64,000 nucleotides of DNA from positions 1 to 64,000 of the forward strand of contig JAIFAC010000208.1 of the NCBI GenBank assembly GCA_026545765.1. Direction: 5' to 3'. Made by a program: the position numbers and the translations under genes. Below, in pieces: positions 30,935 through 40,815 of the stretch. The notes beneath the pieces were generated by a model. That model did not search any database, was not told where the DNA came from, and was given only the letters and a program-made list of their open reading frames with translations. This DNA is from Plantago major (Eukaryota; Streptophyta; Magnoliopsida; Lamiales; Plantaginaceae). How positions within the stretch are numbered: the first letter of the stretch is position 1; every line of letters starts with the position of its first letter.

Positions 30935-33739
30935 ATGTCCGGGAGCGATAGTCAGAACCAACACGAGGCTCAAGGTTACAATGATGGAGTAAACTCAGTG
31001 ACTGAGTCCGTAGGAGATTTTCTGGTCGTGGTCCTTCTGTCTTCTAGGGACTTTGACGCTGGACAAAGAGTCCTGGTGCTGCAGAAACTCAGCCTGACGT
31101 AGCAGTGGGCCAGGGAGATCTTGCTAGGACTAGGTCACTAGTCCAATCTCGGACTATAGGTGGTGTTGGAACGTTAGTTGATCCGAATGAACCTCGGACT
31201 GAGCGGGAAGGCGACAGTGGTCGGGAGGCCGACGAAGTGGAAATGTTTGAGGCTGGGGAAGAGGACCGTGTGGTGGCAGAAACAGGTCTGTCCAACCCAA
31301 ACACGTCCGGGAGACCCGAAGGTGGCGAGGAGGAGGAGGAAGATGGTGAAGAAGAAGAAGATGAGGAGGAGGAGGAAGGAGAGGAAGGTTCTCCAGTCGC
31401 TCGCCCACGGAGACGCATTAGTCGTCGGATTGCGTTACATCCTGCTGCGTCCGCTCAATCCAATCTTCCGTTAGTAGAAGGATGCGGTGCAAAGGCCGCT
31501 AGAATCAAATTCCCTCGTCATGCGTGCGCCGTTGTGATAGCGGATGAATTTGGAGAGTTAAATATGGACGGGCTTCTCCCTACCTGTCCGTCGAAGGTTA
31601 AGGCGGAGGACATTCCAGAGTGGAGGCGGAAGTGGGAGATTCCTGAGTCTGTTGAAATCATGGTGCCCGAGCCCGGACATGCATTTTACAATCCGCCCGC
31701 CGGGTACATGTGCGTGCATGAGGTAGCTTTCGCCTGTGGATGGAAGGTCCCTATTGCACCAGAGATAAAGCATATCTTGAACCACATCGGGATCGGTCCG
31801 AGTCAGGTTATCCTAAAGTCTTTGGGTAACCTCATTTGCTTCGTTAGTTTTTGTAAAAAGAAGGGGCAGCCGGTGAATTTCGAGAATTTTAGGCAGCTTT
31901 TCCATGTTAACTTTAGTCCGGGCAATCCCCTATTTTATACTTTTGTAGCTAGAAAACCCTACAACTTCATTTCCGACTCCATTTCTTCCTTGGGGTCGAA
32001 GTGGTGGGATAAGTATATTTTTGTTCGGATGGCCCTGAAACCTGGGATGTCCGAGAGGCAACGAGAACAATGGGGTCTGCTGACAAAGTTCTTAAGGGAG
32101 ACTATCCTGATTGGCGCCTTTCAAGAACGTGGCTCGTGGGTGGCAAAGAATCCACAAGAAGAATGACCCACCTACTTACCTGCTCCACGGATTGATCATC
32201 ACCACGCCTTACTTAAAGTGACCGACCGACCGTGGAAGTTGGAGGGAAGACGAACTTCAGTAAGGATTTTTAACTTTAGGATTCGTGTTCTTCTTTCTTT
32301 GGAGTGCTCTGTCTTGATCATGTATTTCCGCAATTCTGGTAATCCTTCCTTTATATGTCCGTATCTGACGCCTTTATTTTATTGTGCAGCTCACTGGTTC
32401 GAGTATATCATGTCGACGCTCTGTGAAAAGAAAAAGTTGCAGAGGGAACAACAAGCCCTGGAGGTCGCCGCTGGTCAGAGGACCAAAATCATCAACACAT
32501 CTGCGGGTCTTCCGATGTCGGATCCGAAAAATGCGGCTGTGTTTGCTGCAGAGGAGGAAAGGCGGAACAAGGCCGGAGAAGATCCACAGGCCTTGGTGGT
32601 TCCCGACAAGGGCAAAGGTCCTGCCACTCGGAGTGCCACTGCCTCTAAGCCACCCACACCCCAGCGAGAGGTGTTGATGCGGGACGCCATAACCTCGGGG
32701 CGCAAGAGGGGAGCAACTTCGGAGGCTTCCCTTGCAGCTAAGAGGCAAGAATCGCCCACCTCTGCTCGGTTGATCAAGTCGCTCTCGATAAGGAGTATCG
32801 AGCGCATGGACTCCCTGAGGTAGAGCGGGTTGGAGGGCTTGACGAGTTATACCAGCGGGTAAGTAACTTTTCCAAGGTTTCCTTGGCTTGTTCTTAGTAT
32901 AATAGAGATACGACCTATATCCATGCAGACCTCTTGCAGCTCGGATGTTTCGTCAGAGCCATGCGAAGGCAATTTAACGTGCTACTATTGAGGAGGATCT
33001 GCACAAGGCCGTAGCCACTTCTGCGGATGAGGCGGAGAAGGTGAAGCGGATGGAAATGCAGCTGAAAGAAAATGAAGTGAAGTTCCATAAGCTGAAGGCA
33101 AGCTGGGAAGAGATCAAGGCGGACCTTGACTGGCAGGAGAATTTTGTCAGTAGGTCGATGAAGGCCTTCCAGGACTCAAAGGATGTCTTGCTCGGGGGCC
33201 TCCAATATGCCCGCCTTCAGGCTGGTCGTGACTTTATGAACTCGAATTCTTTCAAGTTCTTCATGGCGGACAAGTCCGATGCCTCCCGCCTAGATGGGTT
33301 TTCATCCGCTATCGGCCAGCTACAGTCCAAGGGACTACTTCCGTAGATCTTTGACTGGAAGGCAGAAGGGTTGATCCCTTCTGCGGATGCTAATGGTGTG
33401 GAGGTCCCTGTGGACAATGTCTCGGACGAACGGTTGGCCGCGTGCGAGTTTGCAGAGCTAATCATCGAGGAGGGTGAGATCGAGATCCTAAATGGTGGAC
33501 CCTTCCTTCCGAGGTGTGTCCCAGACGCCCTCCGAAAGGTATGCTTTGTACCTTTCGATAACTACCGGGCTTTCCTGAGGGACTGGTACTTCCTGCCTTC
33601 TCGGGTCGTTGGTCTCGATAAGGACTTCAACTTGTTCGAGTTCGCTGAATCCCTTGCCGTGCAAGTCGTCTCCAACACGTCTTCCGTCAATCCGCCTCAA
33701 ACTGGTGAAGCGGGTCCGAGCCAAGCTGGCCCCCAGTGA
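30935..33739 (+). pseudogene. antisense extra gene of the Tat element, Transposase_28-like
   Basis: Opposite in strand to its host element. A probable leader intron ends CCCTAG just before ATG 30,935 (MSGSDSQNQ). The main frame from 31,105 has an acidic low-complexity run of E (31,325-31,390), then a globular domain (IPESVEIMVPEPGHAFYNP, ACGWKVPIAPEIKHILNHI, WWDKYIFVRM) of the type Pfam calls putative gypsy-type transposon (PF04195). A TGA at 32,164-32,166 interrupts it in frame. Introns lie at 32,260-32,389 and 32,859-32,928 with clear GTAAG donors and TGCAG acceptors. The C-terminal part (33,041-33,346) is a coiled coil, and 33,371-33,739 adds an acidic tail. Frameshifts near 31,000 and 32,820 suggest inactivity. 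Confidence 0.65.
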
Positions 33740-33984
33740 GAGGTCCGGGGTATGCCCCGTGGAAATTCTGTACTTGTTGAATTTTTCTGGTGAATTTGTT
33801 ATCTTTTGATGGCGCGGAATGTCGCCACGTACAATGCTTTTATTCCTAATTATCCGTGGAGCTATGCTTCCCGTGCTTCCGAATCATTACTTGCTCTCTT
33901 CTTTGCTTCCTTTTTATTTGTTGTTCATATGCTGAGTTATCATAAAATACAAAAGGGATCTATAATCTCAATGATGATCACACT
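33740..33984. other. junction between Tat remnant and Sirevirus B
   Basis: Contains the 3' end of the antisense gene and the start of recognisable Sirevirus B sequence. The exact breakpoint could not be fixed by eye. Both elements are truncated here, and about 500 bp of the Tekay LTR between their insertion sites is gone. Confidence 0.5.
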
Positions 33985-34008
33985 GTTGGGTCAACATCGA
34001 CATCAACA

Positions 34009-37000
34009 GTGTCCAAAACTGAAAAATCCAAAAGGTTTGATTCCAAAAACAGTATCTCTGTTCCTGCTCAAAAAGGTAAACCCACTGTAACTCTGAAAAA
34101 ATTCAAAGAAAAATATAAAAGAGTTCGGGCTCCTAGGGAAAAGATAGTTTGCAATGTTGCTTTTTATGTTGCTACTTCTCCTAACAATGCATGATGGTAC
34201 TTTGATAGTGGGTGTTCTCGTCACATGACAGGAAACCTAAGTTATCCTGCTAACTTTGTCTCACAGAAATCTGGGATGGTGACCTATGGAGGAGGTTACA
34301 AAAGTAAGATACTTGGAAAGGGAACTTTAACTCTTGAGGGATATCCCACTCTAAAAAATGTTCTTTTAGTTGAGGGCTTAACTGCTAAGCTTGTAAGCAT
34401 AAGTCATCTGTGTGATGATAACTTGAAGGTCAAGTTTGACAAACACTCATGTAAAGTTTATACTTGCATAGAAAAGAAAGTTGTGATGATAGGTACTAGG
34501 TCACTTGACAACTGCTATGTGGTGGCTGTTCCTCACAATTGCAACCTTGCAAAGGATGATGACGTAGTTATTTGGCACAAGAAGCTTGGGCATGTAAACT
34601 ACAGGAATCTGGAGAAACTCATCAAGCTTGAAGCTGTTGTTGGAGTGCCAAAACTAACAAACACTGGTAAGCATATTTGTGGTGACTGTTTGAAAGGAAA
34701 ATAGACAAGAGTTGTGCACACCACTCTGCAAACAGAAGGGCAGATAAGAGGAACCTTTAACTGTTTCGAACTTTTACATATGGATCTCATGGATCCTGTC
34801 GAGGTAGAAAGTCTTGGAGGTAAGTGGCACATATTTGTCATAGTTGATGACTTCTCTAGATTCACATGGGTCTGTTTTCTCAAAGAAAAATCTGAAACCT
34901 TTGATTCCTTCAAGAAAATGCATGCTAGATTTAGTACTCAATACTATACTGTGGTCCAACGCATTAGGTCTGATCATGGTAAAGAGTTTGAAAACCAATC
35001 TTTTGCTAAGTTTTGTGAAAAGAAAGGAATCTTTCATGAGTTCTTTGCACCAAAAACTCCTTAGCAAAATGGGGTAGCTGAACGTAAGAATCGAACCTTA
35101 CAAGAAATGGCTAGGGTAATGTTAAGTACCATGAATTTGTCTAAAAGATTATGGGCTGAAGCTGTTAACACTGCTTGCCACATTATCAATAGAGTCTATC
35201 TTAGACCAGGAACTCAAACTACTCCCTATGAGATTTTGAAGGGTAAGAAACCCAATCTTAAGTACTTTCATGTAACATCTAGGGAAATTTGATGTGAAAA
35301 GTGATAGAGGAATCTTTGTTGGTTATTCACTTAACAGTCATGCTTATAGAGTGTATAATCCAAGGACTCACACCATTCTAGAATCTGTGAATATTTCCTT
35401 TGATGACTCTGAGCTTTTTGCACAAAAACAAGATGACACAGGTACTGAACCAGACAAGGTCTCTGAACCAGAACCCACAACAACTGTGCATGAAGAGAGT
35501 GTCAATGTTGACAGCAATGCTGACTCAACATCTAGTCCAACATTGCAGACTGAAAGCTCATCCGAAGACACTATTTTATAAAATGAGGATGAACCTGATC
35601 TGATTCCAGCTGAACCTGAACTTGAACCTCAGACTAATCCTCTAGATAATGCCAGAAGAGATCCTCCTCCTAAGATTCGTAAAGATCATCCAAGTTCTCA
35701 AGTCATTGGAAGCACCAGTGGAAGAATGACCTTAAGAGGAAACACTCGGAAAAACTACAAGGACATGGTAAGATGTGCAACGATCTGCCAATCTGTAAGT
35801 TCCTCTTGCTTTGTCTCTCTTACTTAACCAAAAAATGTGAAAGAAGCTTTGAAAGATGACTATTGGATAGAATCTATTCAAGATGAGCTACACCAATTCA
35901 AAACTAATGAAGTTTGGACCTTAGTTCCTCGCCCTCTTGATGTTAATGTCATAGGTACTAAGTGGGTTTTCAAAAACAAAAGTGATGAAAATGGTGTAGT
36001 TGTCAAAAACAAAGCTAGACTTGTTGCTCAAGGGTACACTCAAGTTGAGGGTGTTGATTTTGATGAGACCTTTGCCCCTGTTGCTAGACTAGAATCCATC
36101 AGGCTCCTCTTAGCCATTGCTTGCTGTTTAAAAATTAAACTACAATAGATGGATGTTAAGGGTGCTTTCTTGAATGGTTACATTGATAAAGAAGTCTATG
36201 TTGAACAGCCTAAAGGGTTCGAAGATCCTAACCATCCTGACCATGTGTTCCAACTAAGAAAGGCTTTGTATGGTCTAAAGCAAGCCCCTCGTGCTTGGTA
36301 TGCTAGGCTAACCGAGGTCTTAGTTAACTTTGGTTTCAAAAAGGTGGAAGGAGATCAAACTTTATTTATCCTTAGGAAAGGGAAAGATCTTTGCATTGCT
36401 CAAATCTATGTTGATGATATAGTGTTTGGATCGACTAACTCTTCTATGGTAGATCAGTTTGTTCAAGCTATGACAAGTACTTTTGAGATGAGTATGAAAG
36501 GAGAACTCAGTTTCTTTCTTGGACTTTAAATTCAACAACAGAAGGATGGCCTCTTTCTGTCACAGGAAAAATATGCAAAGAATCTGATCAAAAAGTTTGG
36601 TCTTGACAGTGCTAAATCATGTAGCACCCCTATGGCGACTGCCCTTAAACTCAGCAAGGTTGATGTTAGAGCTAATGTTGACCCAACATTGTACAGATCA
36701 ATGATTGGAAGTCTCTTCTACCTTTCTGCAACCAGACCTGACATCATGTTCTCTGTTTGCGTATGTGCCAGGTATCAGTCCAACCTTAAAATCCCTCACT
36801 TAACTGCTGTTAAAAGAATTCTTAGATATATATCAGGAACTGTTAATCTTGGATTATGGTTTGCTTGTGATCCAAACACTAATCTGGTGGGATTTAGTGA
36901 TTCCGATTGGGCTGGTGATCTAGATGATAGGAAATCCACTAGTGGATGTTGCTTTTATCTTGGTCCTAATCTAGTGTCTTGGTATAGCAAGAAACAGAAT

Positions 37001-37348
37001 TGTGTGTCTCTCTCAACTGCTGAATCTGAATATGTAGTAGCTGGGAGTTGTGTGTCTCAACTTATTTGGTTGAAAAACATGTTGCATGATTATGGTCTAC
37101 AAAGTGATACCCTCTTGATGTTTTGTGATAACCTTAGTGCCATACACATCTCTAAGAGCCCTGTTCAGCACTCTCGCACTAAGCATATAGATATAAGACA
37201 TCATTTTCTTAGGGACATGGTCAATAAGCAAGTCATTGATATTGAACACATAGATACGACCAATCAACTTGCAGATATTTTTACCAAGCCTTTAGATAGT
37301 GAGAGATTCTTCAGTCTTCGAAGATCTCCTGGTCTGTGCTCTCTGTGA
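34009..37348 (+). pseudogene. Sirevirus B pol with gag tail
   Basis: Protease reads YFDSGCSRHMTG at 34,200-34,230. Integrase zinc domain: WHKKLGHVN to CGDCLKGK (34,570-34,703). Core aspartates are in LLHMDLMDP and IRSDHGKEF, and the glutamate in QNGVAERKNRTL. RT carries [30 protein letters not shown] and the catalytic [10 protein letters not shown] (about 36,405-36,435). RNase H has DRKSTSGCCFYLG, STAESEYV, FCDNLSAI, KHIDIRHHFLRD and ends ADIFTKPLDSERF. Single in-frame stops replace codons at about 34,702, 35,062, 36,146 and 36,527, and a frameshift lies near 35,290. The short frame at 34,009 upstream is a basic gag tail. Confidence 0.9.
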
Positions 37349-37892
37349 TTTCCAATGTTGAGACCAATGTTGACTCAACATCATAGTCAATATTGAAAAA
37401 AAAAGTGATGCTATTTTTTTTTGTGTTTTTCTGCTTTTTTGCTCTTTTGTTGTGCTCCATTTTTTTTTTTTGTGCTCTAATTCTGTGTGTTTTTGGGTTT
37501 GAGGGGGAGTAGGTCTAAGGTGTTTCCTTTGGGTTTTGGGTCTCTGCATTCTTGTTCTTGCATTTCAAGTCATCTTCTGTAAAATCAAGATTTTTGGTCA
37601 ACCTCCCCAGGGCTTATCTGTTTATCTGATTACTTTGACTTGACGGCTAACTGTTTTACTTGCAACTTTAATCTTCAATTAACAGTTGTGCACAGTTTTT
37701 TTGTTGCTTTGATATATATATATATTTGCAGTAAAAAAAAAAAAACTGTTTACCCTAACTCTCCTTTTTTACTTCCTCCCACTTTTTACCCTAACTTTCC
37801 TTCTCCAAATTCCCGCCCATCTTCCGTCTTCTTCTTAACACCTCTCTGCTCCGTCTTCTTCTTAACACCTCTCTGCTCCGTCTTCTTCATCA
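37349..37892. other. Sirevirus B spacer between pol and the extra ORF
   Basis: Begins with a copy of the palindromic motif (37,351-37,393), then a T- and G-rich stretch, a short TA-dinucleotide run with a poly(A) stretch near 37,715-37,745, and a duplicated CACCTCTCTGCTCCGTCTTC unit (about 37,839-37,885) just before the ATG. It could act as leader or promoter for the extra ORF. Confidence 0.5.
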
Positions 37893-39674
37893 ATGGCGCC
37901 CCCCAAGATTCTCCCTGATCCCCTGAGAGTCAAGGTTTACCCTGAACCCCTGAGAGTCGAACCACCAAACTTTGTTATCCCCAATTCCTCTGACTCCTCA
38001 GAATCGAATCCACCACTACCCCCCATTTCTGTTTCTTCCGATACCAGTTCGGCTGCCTCCTTTCAATCGGCTACCAACATATTTCCTAAGGCCCCATCTA
38101 CGAGTAGACTAATTTTTGGGTCTTTTAACTTGGATGCTGAATTCCATCACACCACTGGTGGGTCGACTGCAACTGTTCGAAGGACTGTCGCCCCTATGTC
38201 CTCTGCGTCCATTGGGTCACAGTCCCATACTGAAGAAATTGGGGATAATGTGGAAAACACTGAAGAAATTGATGAAGGAGAGAATATGGCTGTAGACCAG
38301 TCTGACGAGTCTACTTCTGCTATTGTAACCAATCCTGAAAAATCTCCTTCTATGCACCTTGGTGAGAGTGATTCAGATGACACTGAGGAATATGTTGCTG
38401 AAGAATCTGAGCCTGAAACTGTGGAAGAATCCATGGAAAATGAAGATGCCATTCCTTCTGAGGTAAACTCCATCCCTTCTGGTGATATTAATGTTGATGA
38501 TGGTTCTGATTGGGATGATGAGGCTTACAATTTCTGTTTTTATCGAGTGGAAGATTATAATAAGTATAAGGATCTTAAGGGTCATCCTATGGATGTTGAG
38601 CGAGTCATAGATGAAAACTCATTTACAAGTTACAATTTGGTTGAGTATTTGAAGAAAAGGAACTTATACCATGCTGTGACTCCGTATGAAGCATTTGTGC
38701 CTGATATTGAGCGAGAATTGTATGCTCACTTATCTGAAAACTTTGACAAGGTTGGAGGGGCAAAGTAGCACAGTGTATACATGGGGGGGGGGGGGGGTGA
38801 AGTGTTTACTGTTGATGCTAGAGATATAAACTCTGTTTTGCAGAGAAATAGAGATGAGGTTGAGACTCCCTTAACTGTTTCCATGGATGAGGTTGCTAGA
38901 GAGTTAACTTTGAATAAAGTTCAAAGATGGCCGAAAGGAGCATTGGATTTGAAATACTGCTCCTCCTTGATGTCTGTTATGGCTAGGATATGTTTATACA
39001 ACTGGTTGCCATCCTCCAATAATAACCGTTTTAGCAGGGATGTTGGGATCCTCCTGTATAGGATCAAAATGGGACTGAATGTTAATTTGGGAGAAAGGAT
39101 ACTCAAGCATCTAGAGAAGTTTAAGAATAGGGGAGCCTGTGGTCATATGATTCTTCCTGCCACCATCTTTGCCATCTTAAAACTGCAGGGTTTGGAAGTT
39201 TATGACAGAGAAATCTACCAAGGAAACTTTCTCAATATTACTGTGAACAGGCAACTCTTGGAAACCTCTAATAGGATTTGTGATCTACCTTGGGTTGATC
39301 CTGATGTTCCCACTGATATGGATATCCCTGAGAACATGGAGACTTTTGCTGCTAATGCACATGTGCCATGACCATCAAATGTTGCTACTGCTGCTGCTCA
39401 CCATGTCAATATTGACACCAATGTTGAAGGCAATGTTAGGTCAACATCCCTCCCCAGTATTGAATCTTTGTCTGCAGGTACTCTCACTGAAAATGACAAG
39501 ATACTATTGGACCAAATCAAAGTTGTGGATGCTCATAATGCAAATCTTCAAGAACAGATTACCAAAAATCTAAAGTTCAGAAGTACTTTGGCGTGTTTCT
39601 TTCCTCACAAAAAAGGGGAGATTAGATTTGAACTTGTTCTTCATTTTGTTTTTGTTTTGGAACTTGGTCTGTAA
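37893..39674 (+). pseudogene. Sirevirus B extra 3' ORF (env position, function unknown)
   Basis: One frame runs from ATG 37,893 (MAPPKILPDPLR) to 39,674, interrupted by in-frame stops TAG at 38,766 and TGA at 39,369. The first third is S/P/E-rich and disordered. From about residue 205 a globular domain starts (DWDDEAYNFCFYRVEDYNKY), continues after the first stop with EVFTVDARDINSVLQRN, then ALDLKYCSSLMSVMARICLYNWLP and ICLYNWLP-to-FAILKLQGLEVYD blocks typical of plant retrotransposon aORF proteins. A run of G at about 38,784 encodes GGGGG but keeps the frame. The C-terminus is a short coiled coil. No signal peptide or transmembrane helix is evident, so calling it an envelope is not justified. 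Confidence 0.75.
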
Positions 39675-39825
39675 TATTTTAGGATATATGTGTCTTTGAA
39701 CTATCTTTTGGATTAAGGGGGAGTTTGATCATTAAGGGGAGTACTTCATTTGAAAATCTGCGTTTAGGAACTTGTTTCATTTCTTTCAGTGGTTTTGTGA
39801 AGAAAGAACAAGATTAAGGGGAGAT
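39675..39825 (+). other. Sirevirus B 3' non-coding region with polypurine tracts
   Basis: Contains ATTAAGGGGGAG (about 39,712), ATTAAGGGGAG (about 39,733) and AGATTAAGGGGAG (39,811-39,823). The last abuts the presumed LTR and is the likely plus-strand primer. Confidence 0.65.
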
Positions 39826-40597
39826 TGAAAGTGCGACTACTAAGAGCACTTGTTTTGTTAATCTTGTCTTTCTTAATTAGTTCAATGTTTGTGGTTGCTT
39901 GTGTAATTATGTTGCAGGAAACAATCGGTACACTTGGACTAGAAGTTTGCAAAGCCGGAAGCAGTACGATGGCTTAAGGAAAGAATCTAACAAGATATGA
40001 ACAAGAAGGAAAGTTATTGAAGAGATATTTATCTATGGAAATTTCCTTCTAGTAGATTGATTAAAGAAAGCAAGAGGAAAGAACTTGCCTTTACTGCATT
40101 CCTTCTTCGGTTCGACCTAGAAGAATTCGACTTGAGGATCTATATATACAAGATGAATGTAGCCTGCAAGGGTACGCCTTTGAGGAACTTCGATTCACAA
40201 TATTGAGAGATATGCTTTCTTGTTTTCTACTAGACTTGATATTGTTATTACTTGTGAGTGTTCTTCAAGCATTGAGAATTACTCTAGTGATAGCAAACTA
40301 GAATAGGTTTTTACTGTTATTTATTCTAGGTCTAGTTTTGTGAGTTTAATCAATCGTTTGTGATTAGATTAAACTTCATTTTTGTAATTCTACTTTTACT
40401 ATTAGTGGAAATTTAGCCTACGGCACGGTCAATATATTTTACATATACTAGCTTGATTTTGTTACATCTGGTTGTTTGTCCGCTGCTCTATATTCTTAGT
40501 TTCTCACAACCAGTCGATCATTGTTGACTCAACATTCCTGTCAACATTGTCTACTGTTGCAGTCCACAGTACCAATCCCGGTCCATAAGTTTTAACA
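39826..40597 (+). repeat. Sirevirus B 3' LTR
   Basis: About 772 bp from TGAAAGTGCG, right after the last polypurine tract, to TTTTAACA. It holds a TATATATA box at 40,141-40,148. The 5' boundary is inferred because the partner LTR is lost. A copy of the palindromic motif lies inside, near 40,518-40,555. Confidence 0.65.
40141..40148 (+). promoter_or_regulatory. TATA box in Sirevirus B LTR
   Basis: TATATATACAAG, about 315 bp into the LTR, in the expected position before R. Confidence 0.55.
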
Positions 40598-40719
40598 TAG
40601 CTAAAAGAATGGGCCAGGTCTTAAAGGAGAAATTGGACTTTTTAAGTACTTCTTTCTATACTTGGCACAGTTCATCTAAAATCGCTTTAATTCGATTAAT
40701 TAAAATCTGGGTCGTTACA
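40598..40719 (-). repeat. Tekay A 3' LTR, inner fragment
   Basis: Matches 52,628-52,749 of the 5' LTR (TAGCTAAAAGAATGGGCC to GGTCGTTACA) with few changes. It abuts the polypurine tract. Confidence 0.88.
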
Positions 40720-40733
40720 TCCCCCCCAACTTC
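40720..40733 (-). other. Tekay A polypurine tract
   Basis: The minus strand reads GAAGTTGGGGGGGA immediately before the 3' LTR, the plus-strand DNA primer for gypsy elements. Confidence 0.85.
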
Positions 40734-40815
40734 TAGAACGTTTCATCCTCGAAACTTGAAGTACACATAACCACAAGAAGCAAAAAAAAAAAAAGAACAT
40801 GCATAAAAAGAAACT

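Larger units (their letters stand above)
28687..33800 (-). mobile_element. Tat-lineage gypsy-type element, 5' part lost
   Basis: Left LTR 28,687-29,616 has TGTTGA/TCAACA ends. Immediately to its right, TATGTCCCCCTAG is, on the minus strand, an AGGGGGACATA polypurine tract, so this is the 3' LTR of a minus-strand element. The adjoining internal DNA carries a gene on the opposite (plus) strand with Transposase_28-like features, an arrangement I recall for extra antisense ORFs between pol and the 3' LTR of Tat elements. No gag-pol of this element remains: it is cut near 33.74-33.98 kb where Sirevirus B begins. Confidence 0.65.
33985..40597 (+). mobile_element. Sirevirus B: 5'-truncated Ty1/copia element
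   Basis: Plus-strand copia element starting in late gag, followed by protease, integrase, RT, RNase H, an extra 3' ORF, polypurine tracts and a 3' LTR ending TTTTAACA at 40,597, where Tekay LTR sequence (TAGCTAAAAG) resumes. The 5' LTR, primer site and most of gag are missing. Extra ORF and layout fit the Sirevirus lineage, but the family is unrelated at the nucleotide level to Sirevirus A. A palindromic GTTGACTCAACA-type motif recurs five times along it. Confidence 0.85.

Noticed and set aside
37893..39674. Calling the Sirevirus extra ORFs an envelope glycoprotein
   Set aside because: No signal peptide, transmembrane helix or furin-like site was visible; only the genomic position resembles env.
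33985..40597. Possible endogenous pararetrovirus because of RT plus extra ORF
   Set aside because: Integrase with DDE residues, copia domain order, polypurine tract and LTR are present; this is a retrotransposon.
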